DNA from: Leifsonia virtsii
Lineage (GTDB): Bacteria; Actinomycetota; Actinomycetes; Actinomycetales; Microbacteriaceae
DNA: 64,000 bases
Direction of reading: 5' to 3'
Assembly: GCF_030433675.1 (NCBI RefSeq)
Contig: NZ_JAROCB010000002.1
Span: 434,001 to 498,000, forward strand
The notes below the pieces were generated by a model, which was not told where the DNA came from, searched no databases, and saw only the letters and a program-made list of their open reading frames with translations. The position numbers and the translations under genes were made by a program. Shown here piece after piece: positions 8,859 to 16,363 of the stretch. The stretch's first letter is position 1; each line of letters opens with the position of its first letter.

Positions 8859-9555
8859 CCGGCCGGCCGGTCTCGAGCGCGGCCGACAGCGATCTCGCCC
8901 GCAGCCCGGCGGCGCCGTAGAGGTCGAGCACCGCCTCCGCGAGCGCGAGCCTGTCCACCTGCGGCTCCGGTCCGTCGTCGACGCCGTCGAGCGCCGAGGC
9001 GAAGTTGTCGTGCGCCAGCAGGATCGCGCCGCGCCGCACCCCGCTCGCGGCGCTCGCGATCCGCTCCGCATCGCTGAGGGCGGCGGCGCCGTCGCGCACG
9101 CCGGTGCTCCAGATCACCGGGGTCAGGCCGGCGTCGCGGACCGACCGCCAGGCGGAGAGCGTCAGGTGCCCGTACGGCGGGCGGTACCAGCGCACCTCGC
9201 GCCCGATCGCGTCCTCGAGCTCCCGGCGGCCGTCGTGCATGCGCCGCCGGAACTCGTCCGGCGGGAGGCTGGTCGCATCCGCGTGGTCCACACCATGCAG
9301 CGCGACCTCGCTGCCGCTTTCGGCGACGGCCCTGGCGAGGCCGGGGTCGCGCCGCACCCGGGTGAGCAGCACGAAGAACGTGGCGGACGCCTCCCGCGCC
9401 GCCAGCAGGTCAAGCAGCCGGTCGGTGGTCCCGGCGACCGGCCCGTCGTCGTAGGTGAGCACGAACTCGTCGGCCGTCGTGCGCACGGAGACGATCGAGC
9501 CGGCCACGGCCGTCGCCCGCCGCACGGTCTCGCGGGCGAGATCCCTGGCCGTCAT
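8821..9555 (-). CDS. polysaccharide deacetylase (NodB homology domain)
   Basis: 244 residues from ATG 9555, which overlaps the stop of the upstream glycosyltransferase (ATGA). NodB motifs are present: TYDDGP with the catalytic and metal aspartates, HGVDH matching the metal-binding H-x3-H, RPPYGH, and a late LAHDN. The first ~25 residues (MTARDLARETVRRATAV) contain no clear signal peptide, so a cytoplasmic role on a lipid-linked intermediate is possible. It probably removes N- or O-acetyl groups from the polymer or its precursor. Metal and catalytic residues look intact. Confidence 0.9.
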   Translation of the reverse strand: MTARDLARETVRRATAVAGSIVSVRTTADEFVLTYDDGPVAGTTDRLLDLLAAREASATFFVLLTRVRRDPGLARAVAESGSEVALHGVDHADATSLPPDEFRRRMHDGRRELEDAIGREVRWYRPPYGHLTLSAWRSVRDAGLTPVIWSTGVRDGAAALSDAERIASAASGVRRGAILLAHDNFASALDGVDDGPEPQVDRLALAEAVLDLYGAAGLRARSLSAALETGRPVKRGVFVRGARA

Positions 9556-10523
9556 GCGCTCGCCTCCGCGACCCCGGCGCCATCGCCGTCGCGGGCGTAC
9601 TCCTGGTAGACGACGCCGAGGGCGCCGGTCACCATGCCGCCGCCGCGCCAGATCGCGCGGGCGCCCCTGGCCTGGTGACGCAGCGACCGGGTCAGCGTGC
9701 CGAGCAGCCAGCGGAGCGCCCCGCCGACGACGCGAGCCGCGCCGCCGGCCACGCCCTCGACCCGGGCGAGGGCCGCCCGTCCGCGGGTGCGGGCAAGGCG
9801 GATGCGGATGGTGCTCGCCGAGTTCCCGTGGCTCCACGCGCGCTGCAGCACCCAGCGCCGCGTCATCCGCTCCGGCGGCACCATGTCGGTGATCGCGGAC
9901 TCGTCGCACCACGTCATCCGGTACCCCAGCGCGTGCAGCTGGCGGCTGAACAGGGTGTCCTCGCCGCCGCTCAGCCCCAGGTCGTCGGCGAACCGGACGC
10001 CGGCTGCGCGCACCTGGTCGAGGTCGAGCAGGAGGTTGCCGGCGGCGGCCACGTCGATGGCCGAGCCGGTCGGCATGCGGCGGCGCACGAAGAACGAGCC
10101 CGCCGCAAGCCACGGGTCGAGCTGCCCGCTGAAGGCCGCGACGACGCGACCGGAGACGGCGGCCGGCCGGTCGGTGCTCAGCCAGGTGTCGAGGAGCCGC
10201 GTGAGCCAGCCGTCGTGCGGCACCTCGTCGTCGTCGATGAAGGCGAGCAGCCGTGTCCCGGCCTCCGCCAGGGCCCGGTTGCGCACGGCCGAGATGCCGG
10301 GGTGCGCCTCGACCACCGCGCGGACCCGCGGGTCGCCGAACGCGTCGACCACCGCCTTGCCGCTGCCGCCTGGGTCGTTGTCCACGATCAGCACGGACGT
10401 GGGGAAGCCGTCGCCCGCCTCGTCCGCGTGCGCGAGCAGAAGCGGCAGGAGCGCGCCGAGCTCGGCTGGACGATGGAACGTCGGCACGGCTATGGTCACT
10501 GACACCGGTTCCTCCGGTCGCAC
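9552..10523 (-). CDS. family 2 glycosyltransferase
   Basis: 323 residues. The GTG at 10523 is preferred because GAGGGG lies six bases upstream; a GTG at 10529 is also in frame. The GT-A features are VTIAVPTFHRPAELGALL, VLIVDNDPGG, HPGISAVRNRALAEA, the metal motif FIDDDEVP and a downstream GLSGGEDTLFSRQLHALGY (ED/QxxRW-like region). The C-terminus has a hydrophobic or amphipathic stretch that may sit on the membrane. Only 24-30 bp separate this start from the divergent glycosyltransferase at 10554, so the two promoters must be very close. It is operonic with the deacetylase downstream. Confidence 0.9.
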   Translation of the reverse strand: MRPEEPVSVTIAVPTFHRPAELGALLPLLLAHADEAGDGFPTSVLIVDNDPGGSGKAVVDAFGDPRVRAVVEAHPGISAVRNRALAEAGTRLLAFIDDDEVPHDGWLTRLLDTWLSTDRPAAVSGRVVAAFSGQLDPWLAAGSFFVRRRMPTGSAIDVAAAGNLLLDLDQVRAAGVRFADDLGLSGGEDTLFSRQLHALGYRMTWCDESAITDMVPPERMTRRWVLQRAWSHGNSASTIRIRLARTRGRAALARVEGVAGGAARVVGGALRWLLGTLTRSLRHQARGARAIWRGGGMVTGALGVVYQEYARDGDGAGVAEASA

Positions 10524-10553
10524 GGCCACCCCCTCACGTCAGAGCGGAAGTCT

Positions 10554-11537
10554 ATGCCAGAGCCCACCCCCGCACGTCACGCGAGCCGAGACGACCCCTC
10601 GCCGCGGTTCGCCGGCGAGGCCGTCGTCGTGGTGAACTACGCGTCGTCCGCGCTCCTGGCGGAGAACCTCGCCGGGCTGTCGCGTGCGGCGGCCGGGCTG
10701 ACCGTGGTGGTGGTGGACAGCCTCAGCTCGCCCGAGGAGCGGGACGCGGTCGTGGCGCTGTGCGAACGCGAGGGCTGGCTGGCGGTGCTCCCGCCCGACA
10801 ACCCGGGCTTCGGCGCCGGGATGAACCTCGGCGTCGCGCGGGCGGCGGAGGCGGGCGCCGAGCGCGTGCTGCTGCTGAACCCGGACGCCGAGATCGCGCC
10901 GCAGGCGGCCCGGGCCCTGTTCGACGCGGTGGTCGCCTCTCCGGAGACGATGGTCGCGCCCCGCATCCTGCGTCCCGACGGGACGGTGTGGTCGGCCGGC
11001 TCCGACGTCTCGCTGGTGGACGGCCGGATGACCTCCGCGCGCCGCCGGCCGCAGCCTCCCGAGCGTCGCGCCGAGCCGTGGCTGAGCGGCGCGTGCCTGT
11101 GCCTGTCGCTGGACCTGTGGCAGCGCGCGGGAGGGTTCGCCGACGGGTACTTCCTGTACTGGGAGGACGTCGACCTGTCGTTCCGGGTGCGCGCCGCGGG
11201 CGGGGCTCTCGCCGTGCTCGACGACGTGTCGGTCACGCACGCGGAGGGCGGCACCCAGCAGGCCGGCGCGCACAGCGCGGCCACCGCGAAGTCGGAGGGC
11301 TACTACTACTTCAACATCCGCAACCGGATGCTGTTCGCCGCGCTGCACCTGGACGACGGCGACCTCGCGCACTGGCTCCGGACCTCGCCGGCCGTCGCGC
11401 GGGAGATCCTGCTGCAGGGCGGACGCCGCCAGTTCCTGCGACCCGTGGTCCCGCTCCGCGCGGCGCTGCGCGGGGTGCGCGACGGGCGGAGGATCGCGAA
11501 GGCCGAGCTGGGCGCGCGGTCGGAGGGGAAGCGATGA
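10554..11537 (+). CDS. family 2 glycosyltransferase, WbbL/rhamnosyltransferase-like
   Basis: 327 residues. It has VVVVNYASSALLAENLAGLS, VVVVDSLSSPEER, LPPDNPGFGAGMNLGVA, the metal motif LLNPDAEI, and WLSGACLCLSLDLW with FLYWEDVDLSFRVRAAG. This is the pattern of WbbL-type GT2 enzymes that often transfer rhamnose. The exact sugar is not determined. Its stop overlaps the start of the acyltransferase gene (ATGA), so the two are co-translated. Confidence 0.9.
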   Translation: MPEPTPARHASRDDPSPRFAGEAVVVVNYASSALLAENLAGLSRAAAGLTVVVVDSLSSPEERDAVVALCEREGWLAVLPPDNPGFGAGMNLGVARAAEAGAERVLLLNPDAEIAPQAARALFDAVVASPETMVAPRILRPDGTVWSAGSDVSLVDGRMTSARRRPQPPERRAEPWLSGACLCLSLDLWQRAGGFADGYFLYWEDVDLSFRVRAAGGALAVLDDVSVTHAEGGTQQAGAHSAATAKSEGYYYFNIRNRMLFAALHLDDGDLAHWLRTSPAVAREILLQGGRRQFLRPVVPLRAALRGVRDGRRIAKAELGARSEGKR

Positions 11538-12055
11538 GACTCACCACGCGGCTGCGCCGCTACACCGAGCTCGCCAGGGGCGTGCTCCACGGGCACCCGG
11601 GCGCCCGGATCGCCTCGGGAGTCAGGATGGGCGGCCCCGGCACCTACGATCTCGCCCGCGGCAGCCACCTCCAGAAGGGCGCACGGCTGTGGGTCGGACC
11701 GGGCGCGACCCTGCGCCTGGCGCGCGGGAGCGCCATCGGGCCGCGCAGCACGGTCAACGTCGAGTCCGGCCTGACCATCGGCGAGGGCACCCGCATCTCG
11801 TGGGAGGTGCAGCTGCTCGACACCGATTTCCACCGCATCACCCGCACCGACGGCGCCGTGCTGCCGCACACCGCGCCGATCGCGATCGGCAGCCGCGTGC
11901 TCATCGGCACCGGCGCGATGGTGCTCAAGGGCGTGACCATCGGCGACGGCGCCGTGGTCGCCGCCGGCTCCGTCGTGACCCGGCCGGTCGGCCCCGGCGA
12001 GATCGTCGGGGGCAACCCGGCCAAGCGGCTCGGTGAAGCGGCCGCCTGGGACTGA
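11534..12055 (+). CDS. left-handed beta-helix acyltransferase (hexapeptide repeat family)
   Basis: 173 residues from an ATG overlapping the previous stop. Hexapeptide-repeat turns run through the protein, ending IAIGSRVLIGTGAMVLKGVT, IGDGAVVAAGSVVTR and the VGGNPAKRLGE cap typical of WcaF/NodL/maltose-O-acetyltransferase-like enzymes. The DTDFHRI segment carries the catalytic-type histidine. It likely acetylates a sugar of the repeat unit. A deacetylase in the same locus suggests that acetyl decoration of the polymer is adjusted. Confidence 0.88.
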   Translation: MRLTTRLRRYTELARGVLHGHPGARIASGVRMGGPGTYDLARGSHLQKGARLWVGPGATLRLARGSAIGPRSTVNVESGLTIGEGTRISWEVQLLDTDFHRITRTDGAVLPHTAPIAIGSRVLIGTGAMVLKGVTIGDGAVVAAGSVVTRPVGPGEIVGGNPAKRLGEAAAWD

Positions 12056-12095
12056 GCCGCCCTCCCGCCCCTTGACCCCCTGATGAGGGGGCGAC

Positions 12096-12120
12096 AGGTG
12101 AGGAATTCTCGTATTAAGCT
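12096..12120 (+). promoter_or_regulatory. candidate upstream element of the glycosyltransferase-Wzy-Wzc operon
   Basis: AGGTGAGGAATTCTCGTA followed by TTAAGCT is preceded at 12073-12090 by GACCCCCTGATGAGGGGG, a small inverted repeat. The same layout (C/G inverted repeat, then AATTCTCG and a TA-rich step) occurs at 833-872. It lies about 130 bp before the likely start at 12249 of the first gene of a five-gene operon. Confidence 0.45.
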
Positions 12121-12248
12121 GTGGGCAGCAACAGCGACCCGACCCCTGATGCGACCCGTTTCACGTTCCGTCCTCCTGCCCGAGGGAGGTGCGCGGAGAC
12201 ATCGTTGGCCGAGCCGTCGAGAATCCGCGAACGAGAGCGAGCATCCGA

Positions 12249-13496
12249 ATGGGCGATGGGGGAAGACGCATCAGCGTCGCACTCGTGGGCACGCGGGGCG
12301 TGCCTGCGCGCTACGGGGGCTTCGAGACCGCCGTCGAAGAGGTGGGGAAGAGGCTCGCGGCCCGCGGCCACGACGTCCTCGTCTACTGCCGCAGCACCGG
12401 CGACGCCGAGCGGCCCGAGAGCTACGAGGGGATGCGGCTCGTGCACCGCGGCGCGATGCGCCGCCGCAGCCTCGAGACCCTGAGCCACACCGGCCTCTCG
12501 GTCGCGCACCTCCTCCGCCACCGCACGGACGCCGCGGTCGTCTTCAACGCGGCGAACTCGCCGTACCTGCCGGTGCTGCGAGCCGCGCGCATCCCCGTCG
12601 CCACCCACGTCGACGGTCTGGAGTGGCGCCGCGCCAAGTGGGGCCGCACCGGACAGGCCTACTACCGGACCGCCGAGTCGCTCGCCGTGCGCTGGTCCGA
12701 CGCGCTCATCGCCGACGCCCAGGGCATAGCCGACTACTACCGCGACGAGTTCGCGGCAGACACCGAGCTGATCGCCTACGGCGCGCCGGTCGTCTCCCGC
12801 GAGTCCGACCTCCTCGCCGAGGCGGGGCTCGAGCCGCACGGCTACCACCTGGTCGTCGCCCGTTTCGAGGCCGAGAACCACGTCGACCTGATCGTCCAGG
12901 GGTACGTGCGCAGCCGCTCCACCAAGCCTCTGGTCGTCGTCGGTTCCGCGCCGTACGCCGAGGAGTACAGCGCACGGGTCCGCGAGGCCGCCGACGACCG
13001 CGTCCGGTTCCTCGGCGGGGTCTGGGACCAGCGCCTGCTCGACCAGCTCTACGCGAATGCCGCCACCTACCTGCACGGGCACTCGGTCGGCGGCACCAAC
13101 CCGTCTCTGCTCCGGGCCCTCGGCGCGGGCACGGCCGTGATCGCGTACGACGTCTCGTTCAACCGCGAGGTCGCCGGCGCCGCGGCGGCCTACTTCTCCG
13201 AGGCCGCGGGCGTCGCCGCCGCGATCGACGCCGCGGACGCCGACGAGCAGCTGCTGGACGCGCGCCGCGCCGCGGCCGCCGCCCGCGCCGCCGAGTACGA
13301 CTGGGACGACGTGGCCGACCGCTACGAGCGCCTCTGCCTCCGGCTGGCCGCGCGCGAGCTGGTGAAGCCCTCCCGCCCCCTCGGCCGCCAGCGCACCGGC
13401 GCCGCGGGCAGGAACGCGGCGGAGGAGCGGGCAGGCCGCATCCCCGTCGCGGGCCTCCCCGATCAGGCCGGCGGAGCCCAGGGGGTGACCCGGTGA
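12249..13496 (+). CDS. family 4 glycosyltransferase with DUF1972-type N-terminus
   Basis: 415 residues from ATG 12249; a GTG at 12189 is in frame but has no convincing ribosome site. The N-terminus RISVALVGTRGVPARYGGFE is the hallmark of DUF1972 glycosyltransferases, often annotated rhamnosyltransferases. THVDGLEWRRAKW and HGHSVGGTNPSLLRALGAGT are also typical. It is predicted cytoplasmic. First gene of an operon with the CDP-alcohol phosphatidyltransferase (GTGA overlap), a membrane-anchored protein, Wzy and the BY-kinase. Confidence 0.9.
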   Translation: MGDGGRRISVALVGTRGVPARYGGFETAVEEVGKRLAARGHDVLVYCRSTGDAERPESYEGMRLVHRGAMRRRSLETLSHTGLSVAHLLRHRTDAAVVFNAANSPYLPVLRAARIPVATHVDGLEWRRAKWGRTGQAYYRTAESLAVRWSDALIADAQGIADYYRDEFAADTELIAYGAPVVSRESDLLAEAGLEPHGYHLVVARFEAENHVDLIVQGYVRSRSTKPLVVVGSAPYAEEYSARVREAADDRVRFLGGVWDQRLLDQLYANAATYLHGHSVGGTNPSLLRALGAGTAVIAYDVSFNREVAGAAAAYFSEAAGVAAAIDAADADEQLLDARRAAAAARAAEYDWDDVADRYERLCLRLAARELVKPSRPLGRQRTGAAGRNAAEERAGRIPVAGLPDQAGGAQGVTR

Positions 13497-14287
13497 CCGG
13501 GCAGAGCGCCGGGGCGACCCGGCTCGGCGGCGACGGCTTCGGCGACGCGCTCCGCCGCCTGCGCGCCGCGCAGAAGCCGCCCGCGCGGTCCGCGCCCGCG
13601 TACTCGCGGTTCGTGAACCGCCGGATCGGCCGGTACCTCGCCGCCTGGGCGTACACGGCCCGCCTCACCCCGAACGCGGTGACCGCGATCAGCGCGGTGT
13701 GGACGTTCGCCGCCATCCTGCTGCTCGTCCTGTTCCCGCCGTCCTGGCTGCTCGGGGTGATCGTCGCCGTGCTGCTGCTGGTCGGCTACGCGTTCGACTC
13801 CGCCGACGGTCAGCTCTCGCGACTGCTCGGCACCAGCAGCCCGGCCGGCGAATGGCTCGACCACATGGTGGACGCGACCAAGGTGTCCACGATGCCGCTC
13901 GCGCTCGCCGTCGGGTTCTACCGCTTCCAGGTCGTCCCGGTCCCGTGGCTGCTCGTGCCGATCGGGTTCGCGATCGTGTCCGCGGTGCTGTTCTTCGGCA
14001 TGATCCTCACCGAGCAGCTGCGCCGCCGCACCCGCGGGGCGGTGCCCCTCGCCGAGGACGCGCCCGGACGTCCCTCCTGGCTGCGCGCCATCGCCGTGCT
14101 GCCGATGGACTACGGCGTGCTCTGCCTCTCGTTCGTGACGCTCGGCGCCGTTCCGGTGTTCGTCACGCTCTACACGCTCATCGCCGCCGCCACGACGGCG
14201 TTCCTGCTCCTCGCCGCCGCGAAGTGGTTTCGTGAGTTGCGGTCCTGGACTCCCGCCCGACCCGACCAGAAGGGAGACCTCCGATGA
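13493..14287 (+). CDS. CDP-alcohol phosphatidyltransferase family membrane protein
   Basis: 264 residues from a GTG overlapping the previous stop. The catalytic motif D-G-x2-A-R-x8-G-x3-D-x3-D is present as DGQLSR, eight residues, G, EWL, D, HMV, D, with Ser in place of the usual Ala. About six membrane segments are visible. The family joins a CDP-activated alcohol to an acceptor alcohol, as in phospholipid or phosphoinositol synthesis. Its place inside an exopolysaccharide operon, with four-base overlaps on both sides, suggests phospho-alcohol decoration or a dedicated lipid anchor, but the substrate is unknown. Confidence 0.85.
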   Translation: MTGQSAGATRLGGDGFGDALRRLRAAQKPPARSAPAYSRFVNRRIGRYLAAWAYTARLTPNAVTAISAVWTFAAILLLVLFPPSWLLGVIVAVLLLVGYAFDSADGQLSRLLGTSSPAGEWLDHMVDATKVSTMPLALAVGFYRFQVVPVPWLLVPIGFAIVSAVLFFGMILTEQLRRRTRGAVPLAEDAPGRPSWLRAIAVLPMDYGVLCLSFVTLGAVPVFVTLYTLIAAATTAFLLLAAAKWFRELRSWTPARPDQKGDLR

Positions 14288-14982
14288 CGAAGGTCGATCG
14301 CTCAGAAGACCCCGAAGAGCAGGAGCAGCGCCCGCCGGCGAACCGGCGCCGCCGCATCCTCCTCATCGCAGGCGCCGTCGTCGCCGCCGCCGTGCTCGCC
14401 GTCGCCGTCTCGTTCGCCGCCGTGCGCGGCGCGCAGAACGCGGAGGCGGGGAAGGCGCAGGACAAGCCGGCCGGCTTCCAGCTGCCGGCACCCGACCCGA
14501 ACTCGCCGCCGCCCCCGTCGGCTGCCGCGACGCCGTCTCCGTCGTCGTCGTCCTCCTCCGGCTCCGCCGCTCCGAAGACCGACAAGCGGTACGGCGCCCC
14601 GGTCGCGGCCGTCGTGGCGAAGGACGACACCGCGACCCTCGCGGGCGGCCTCAAAGCGAAGCTGCAGGTCGACGACACCAAGGCGACCGCGGTCCGCGCG
14701 GGCGAGGTCGCGGGCCCTGCGATCAAGGTGCGGCTCGAGCTGACCAACCCAGGAAGCTCGGACGTCGCGCTCTCGCAGCTCGCCGTCAACGCGTACTACG
14801 GCAGCGACTCCGCCGTCCCCGCGACCGAGCTCACCGACGGCGCCCAGCCGCTCCTCGGCACGCTGAAGGCGGGGGAGACCCGCACCGGCGTGTACGTCTT
14901 CTCCGTGCCGGACGGCAAGTCCGGCTCCGCCGTCATCACCGTGACGGATGCCGCCGGGACCCCGATCACCGTCTTCAAGTGA
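14284..14982 (+). CDS. membrane-anchored extracytoplasmic protein of unknown function
   Basis: 232 residues. A charged cytoplasmic tail is followed by one transmembrane helix (about 25-48), a Pro/Ser-rich linker (about 65-98) and a C-terminal beta-rich domain (about 100-232). The pattern KVRLELTNPGSSDVALSQLA with a late GVYVFSVPDG resembles DUF4352-like immunoglobulin-type domains. The ATG overlaps the stop of the phosphatidyltransferase gene. No enzyme motif is seen. It may support assembly or export at the outer face of the membrane; this is inference from position. Confidence 0.75.
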   Translation: MTKVDRSEDPEEQEQRPPANRRRRILLIAGAVVAAAVLAVAVSFAAVRGAQNAEAGKAQDKPAGFQLPAPDPNSPPPPSAAATPSPSSSSSSGSAAPKTDKRYGAPVAAVVAKDDTATLAGGLKAKLQVDDTKATAVRAGEVAGPAIKVRLELTNPGSSDVALSQLAVNAYYGSDSAVPATELTDGAQPLLGTLKAGETRTGVYVFSVPDGKSGSAVITVTDAAGTPITVFK

Positions 14983-14989
14983 GCCACCC

Positions 14990-16363
14990 GTGACCCCCGC
15001 CGTCCACGCCATCGTCGCCGCCTCGCCCGTCAGCGGGCCGGCGCTCGACCGCACGCTCGTCAGCGTCGCGGGGCTGGCGGTGGCGGTCACGGCCTTCCTC
15101 GTGCTCCGGAGGATGCCGCGCACGGCGGTCGGGGTCTGGATCGCGGTGCTGTGCTTCGTCCCGATCTGGATCGGCCTCGGCATCGGCTTCAACGGCAACT
15201 ACTATCTGCCCGCGGTGACGGCGATGGCGCTCCTCGCGACCGTCGCGCTGCTCCCGGTGCACAGCTACCGCTTCGGGATGATGGACGGCCTGGTCGCCCT
15301 GCTCGTCGTGTTCGCGCTCGCCTCGCTGATCACCGAGAACGCCGGGATCGCCCTCGGCTTCGCCTTCTCGCTGTTCACCTACTTCGTCGCGGGGTACGTC
15401 TTCGGGCGCGTCGCGGCACTGCGCGTCGACCCGACGTGGATCTACGGTGCTGTCGGCGTCGCCTTCACCGTGGTCAGCGTCCTCACCCTCATCGAGTTCT
15501 TCGGGCACTGGAACCCCTTCGTCGCCATCACCGCCAACAACTCGATGTACTCGATCTGGGGCACCATCCAGGAGCGCGGCGGGGTCGCGAGGGCCGAGGG
15601 CGCCTTCGGGCACTCGATCGCGCTCGGGTCGAGCCTGGCCATCGCGATCCCGCTGACCCTGGCCGCCCGCTTCCCGCTGCTCGTGCGTGCGGCCATGGTG
15701 CTGCTGATGCTGTCCGCGACCGTGCTGACGTTCAGCCGCATCGGGATGATCGGAGCGCTGCTCGGTCTGCTCCTGTCCATCCTGTTCATGCGGGACGCCA
15801 TCTCCCGGCGCGCCCGGATCGTGCTCACCTCCTCGATCATCGCCGTCGCCGCCCTGCTGTTCCCGCTCGTGACCACCGTGTTCGACGACGCCGGTGCGGA
15901 GGCGACGGGAAGCGCGGACTACCGCGGAGACCTGCTCTCGCTGATCGGCAGCATGAACCCGGTCGGGGTCGCCGACTCGGCCCGCCGCGACTCCACCGGG
16001 CAGGTCTACTTCGGCAACTTCCGCTCGATCGACAGCCAGCTCATCCTGACCGGGCTCTCCAGCGGCTTCCTCGCCCTGCTGCTCGTGGTCCTCGCGCTCG
16101 CGATCGGGATCGTCCTCGTGGTGACCCGGCGCGCGACCCCGGCGACCATCGCGGTCGTCGCGCAGATCCCCGCGCTCGCGACCGTCGCGCTGATCACGCA
16201 GTACTCCGTTTTCCTCTGGGTCGCGGTGGGGATCGCGGCCACCACCCAGCACCTCACACCGACCGCCGCCGAGGCCACCCTCCTCGCACCGCAGCACCGC
16301 TTCCGCCCCGTGGCGGAACCGGTCGCCGAGACCGCACGCCTTCGCGAAAGGAGCGCACGCTGA
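14990..16363 (+). CDS. O-antigen/exopolysaccharide polymerase (Wzy-like)
   Basis: 457 residues from GTG 14990, eight bases after the previous stop. About 11-12 membrane helices are visible, with a long extracytoplasmic loop in the second half (around SADYRGDLLSLIGSMNPVGV). The AEGAFGHSIALGSSLAIAIP segment and VLTFSRIGMIGALLGLLLSI match the Wzy_C/O-antigen ligase-like fold. It would polymerise flipped repeat units. Its stop codon shares one base with the ATG of the BY-kinase gene. Polymerase is favoured over ligase because of the Wzx, Wzc and initiating transferase neighbours. Confidence 0.85.
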   Translation: MTPAVHAIVAASPVSGPALDRTLVSVAGLAVAVTAFLVLRRMPRTAVGVWIAVLCFVPIWIGLGIGFNGNYYLPAVTAMALLATVALLPVHSYRFGMMDGLVALLVVFALASLITENAGIALGFAFSLFTYFVAGYVFGRVAALRVDPTWIYGAVGVAFTVVSVLTLIEFFGHWNPFVAITANNSMYSIWGTIQERGGVARAEGAFGHSIALGSSLAIAIPLTLAARFPLLVRAAMVLLMLSATVLTFSRIGMIGALLGLLLSILFMRDAISRRARIVLTSSIIAVAALLFPLVTTVFDDAGAEATGSADYRGDLLSLIGSMNPVGVADSARRDSTGQVYFGNFRSIDSQLILTGLSSGFLALLLVVLALAIGIVLVVTRRATPATIAVVAQIPALATVALITQYSVFLWVAVGIAATTQHLTPTAAEATLLAPQHRFRPVAEPVAETARLRERSAR

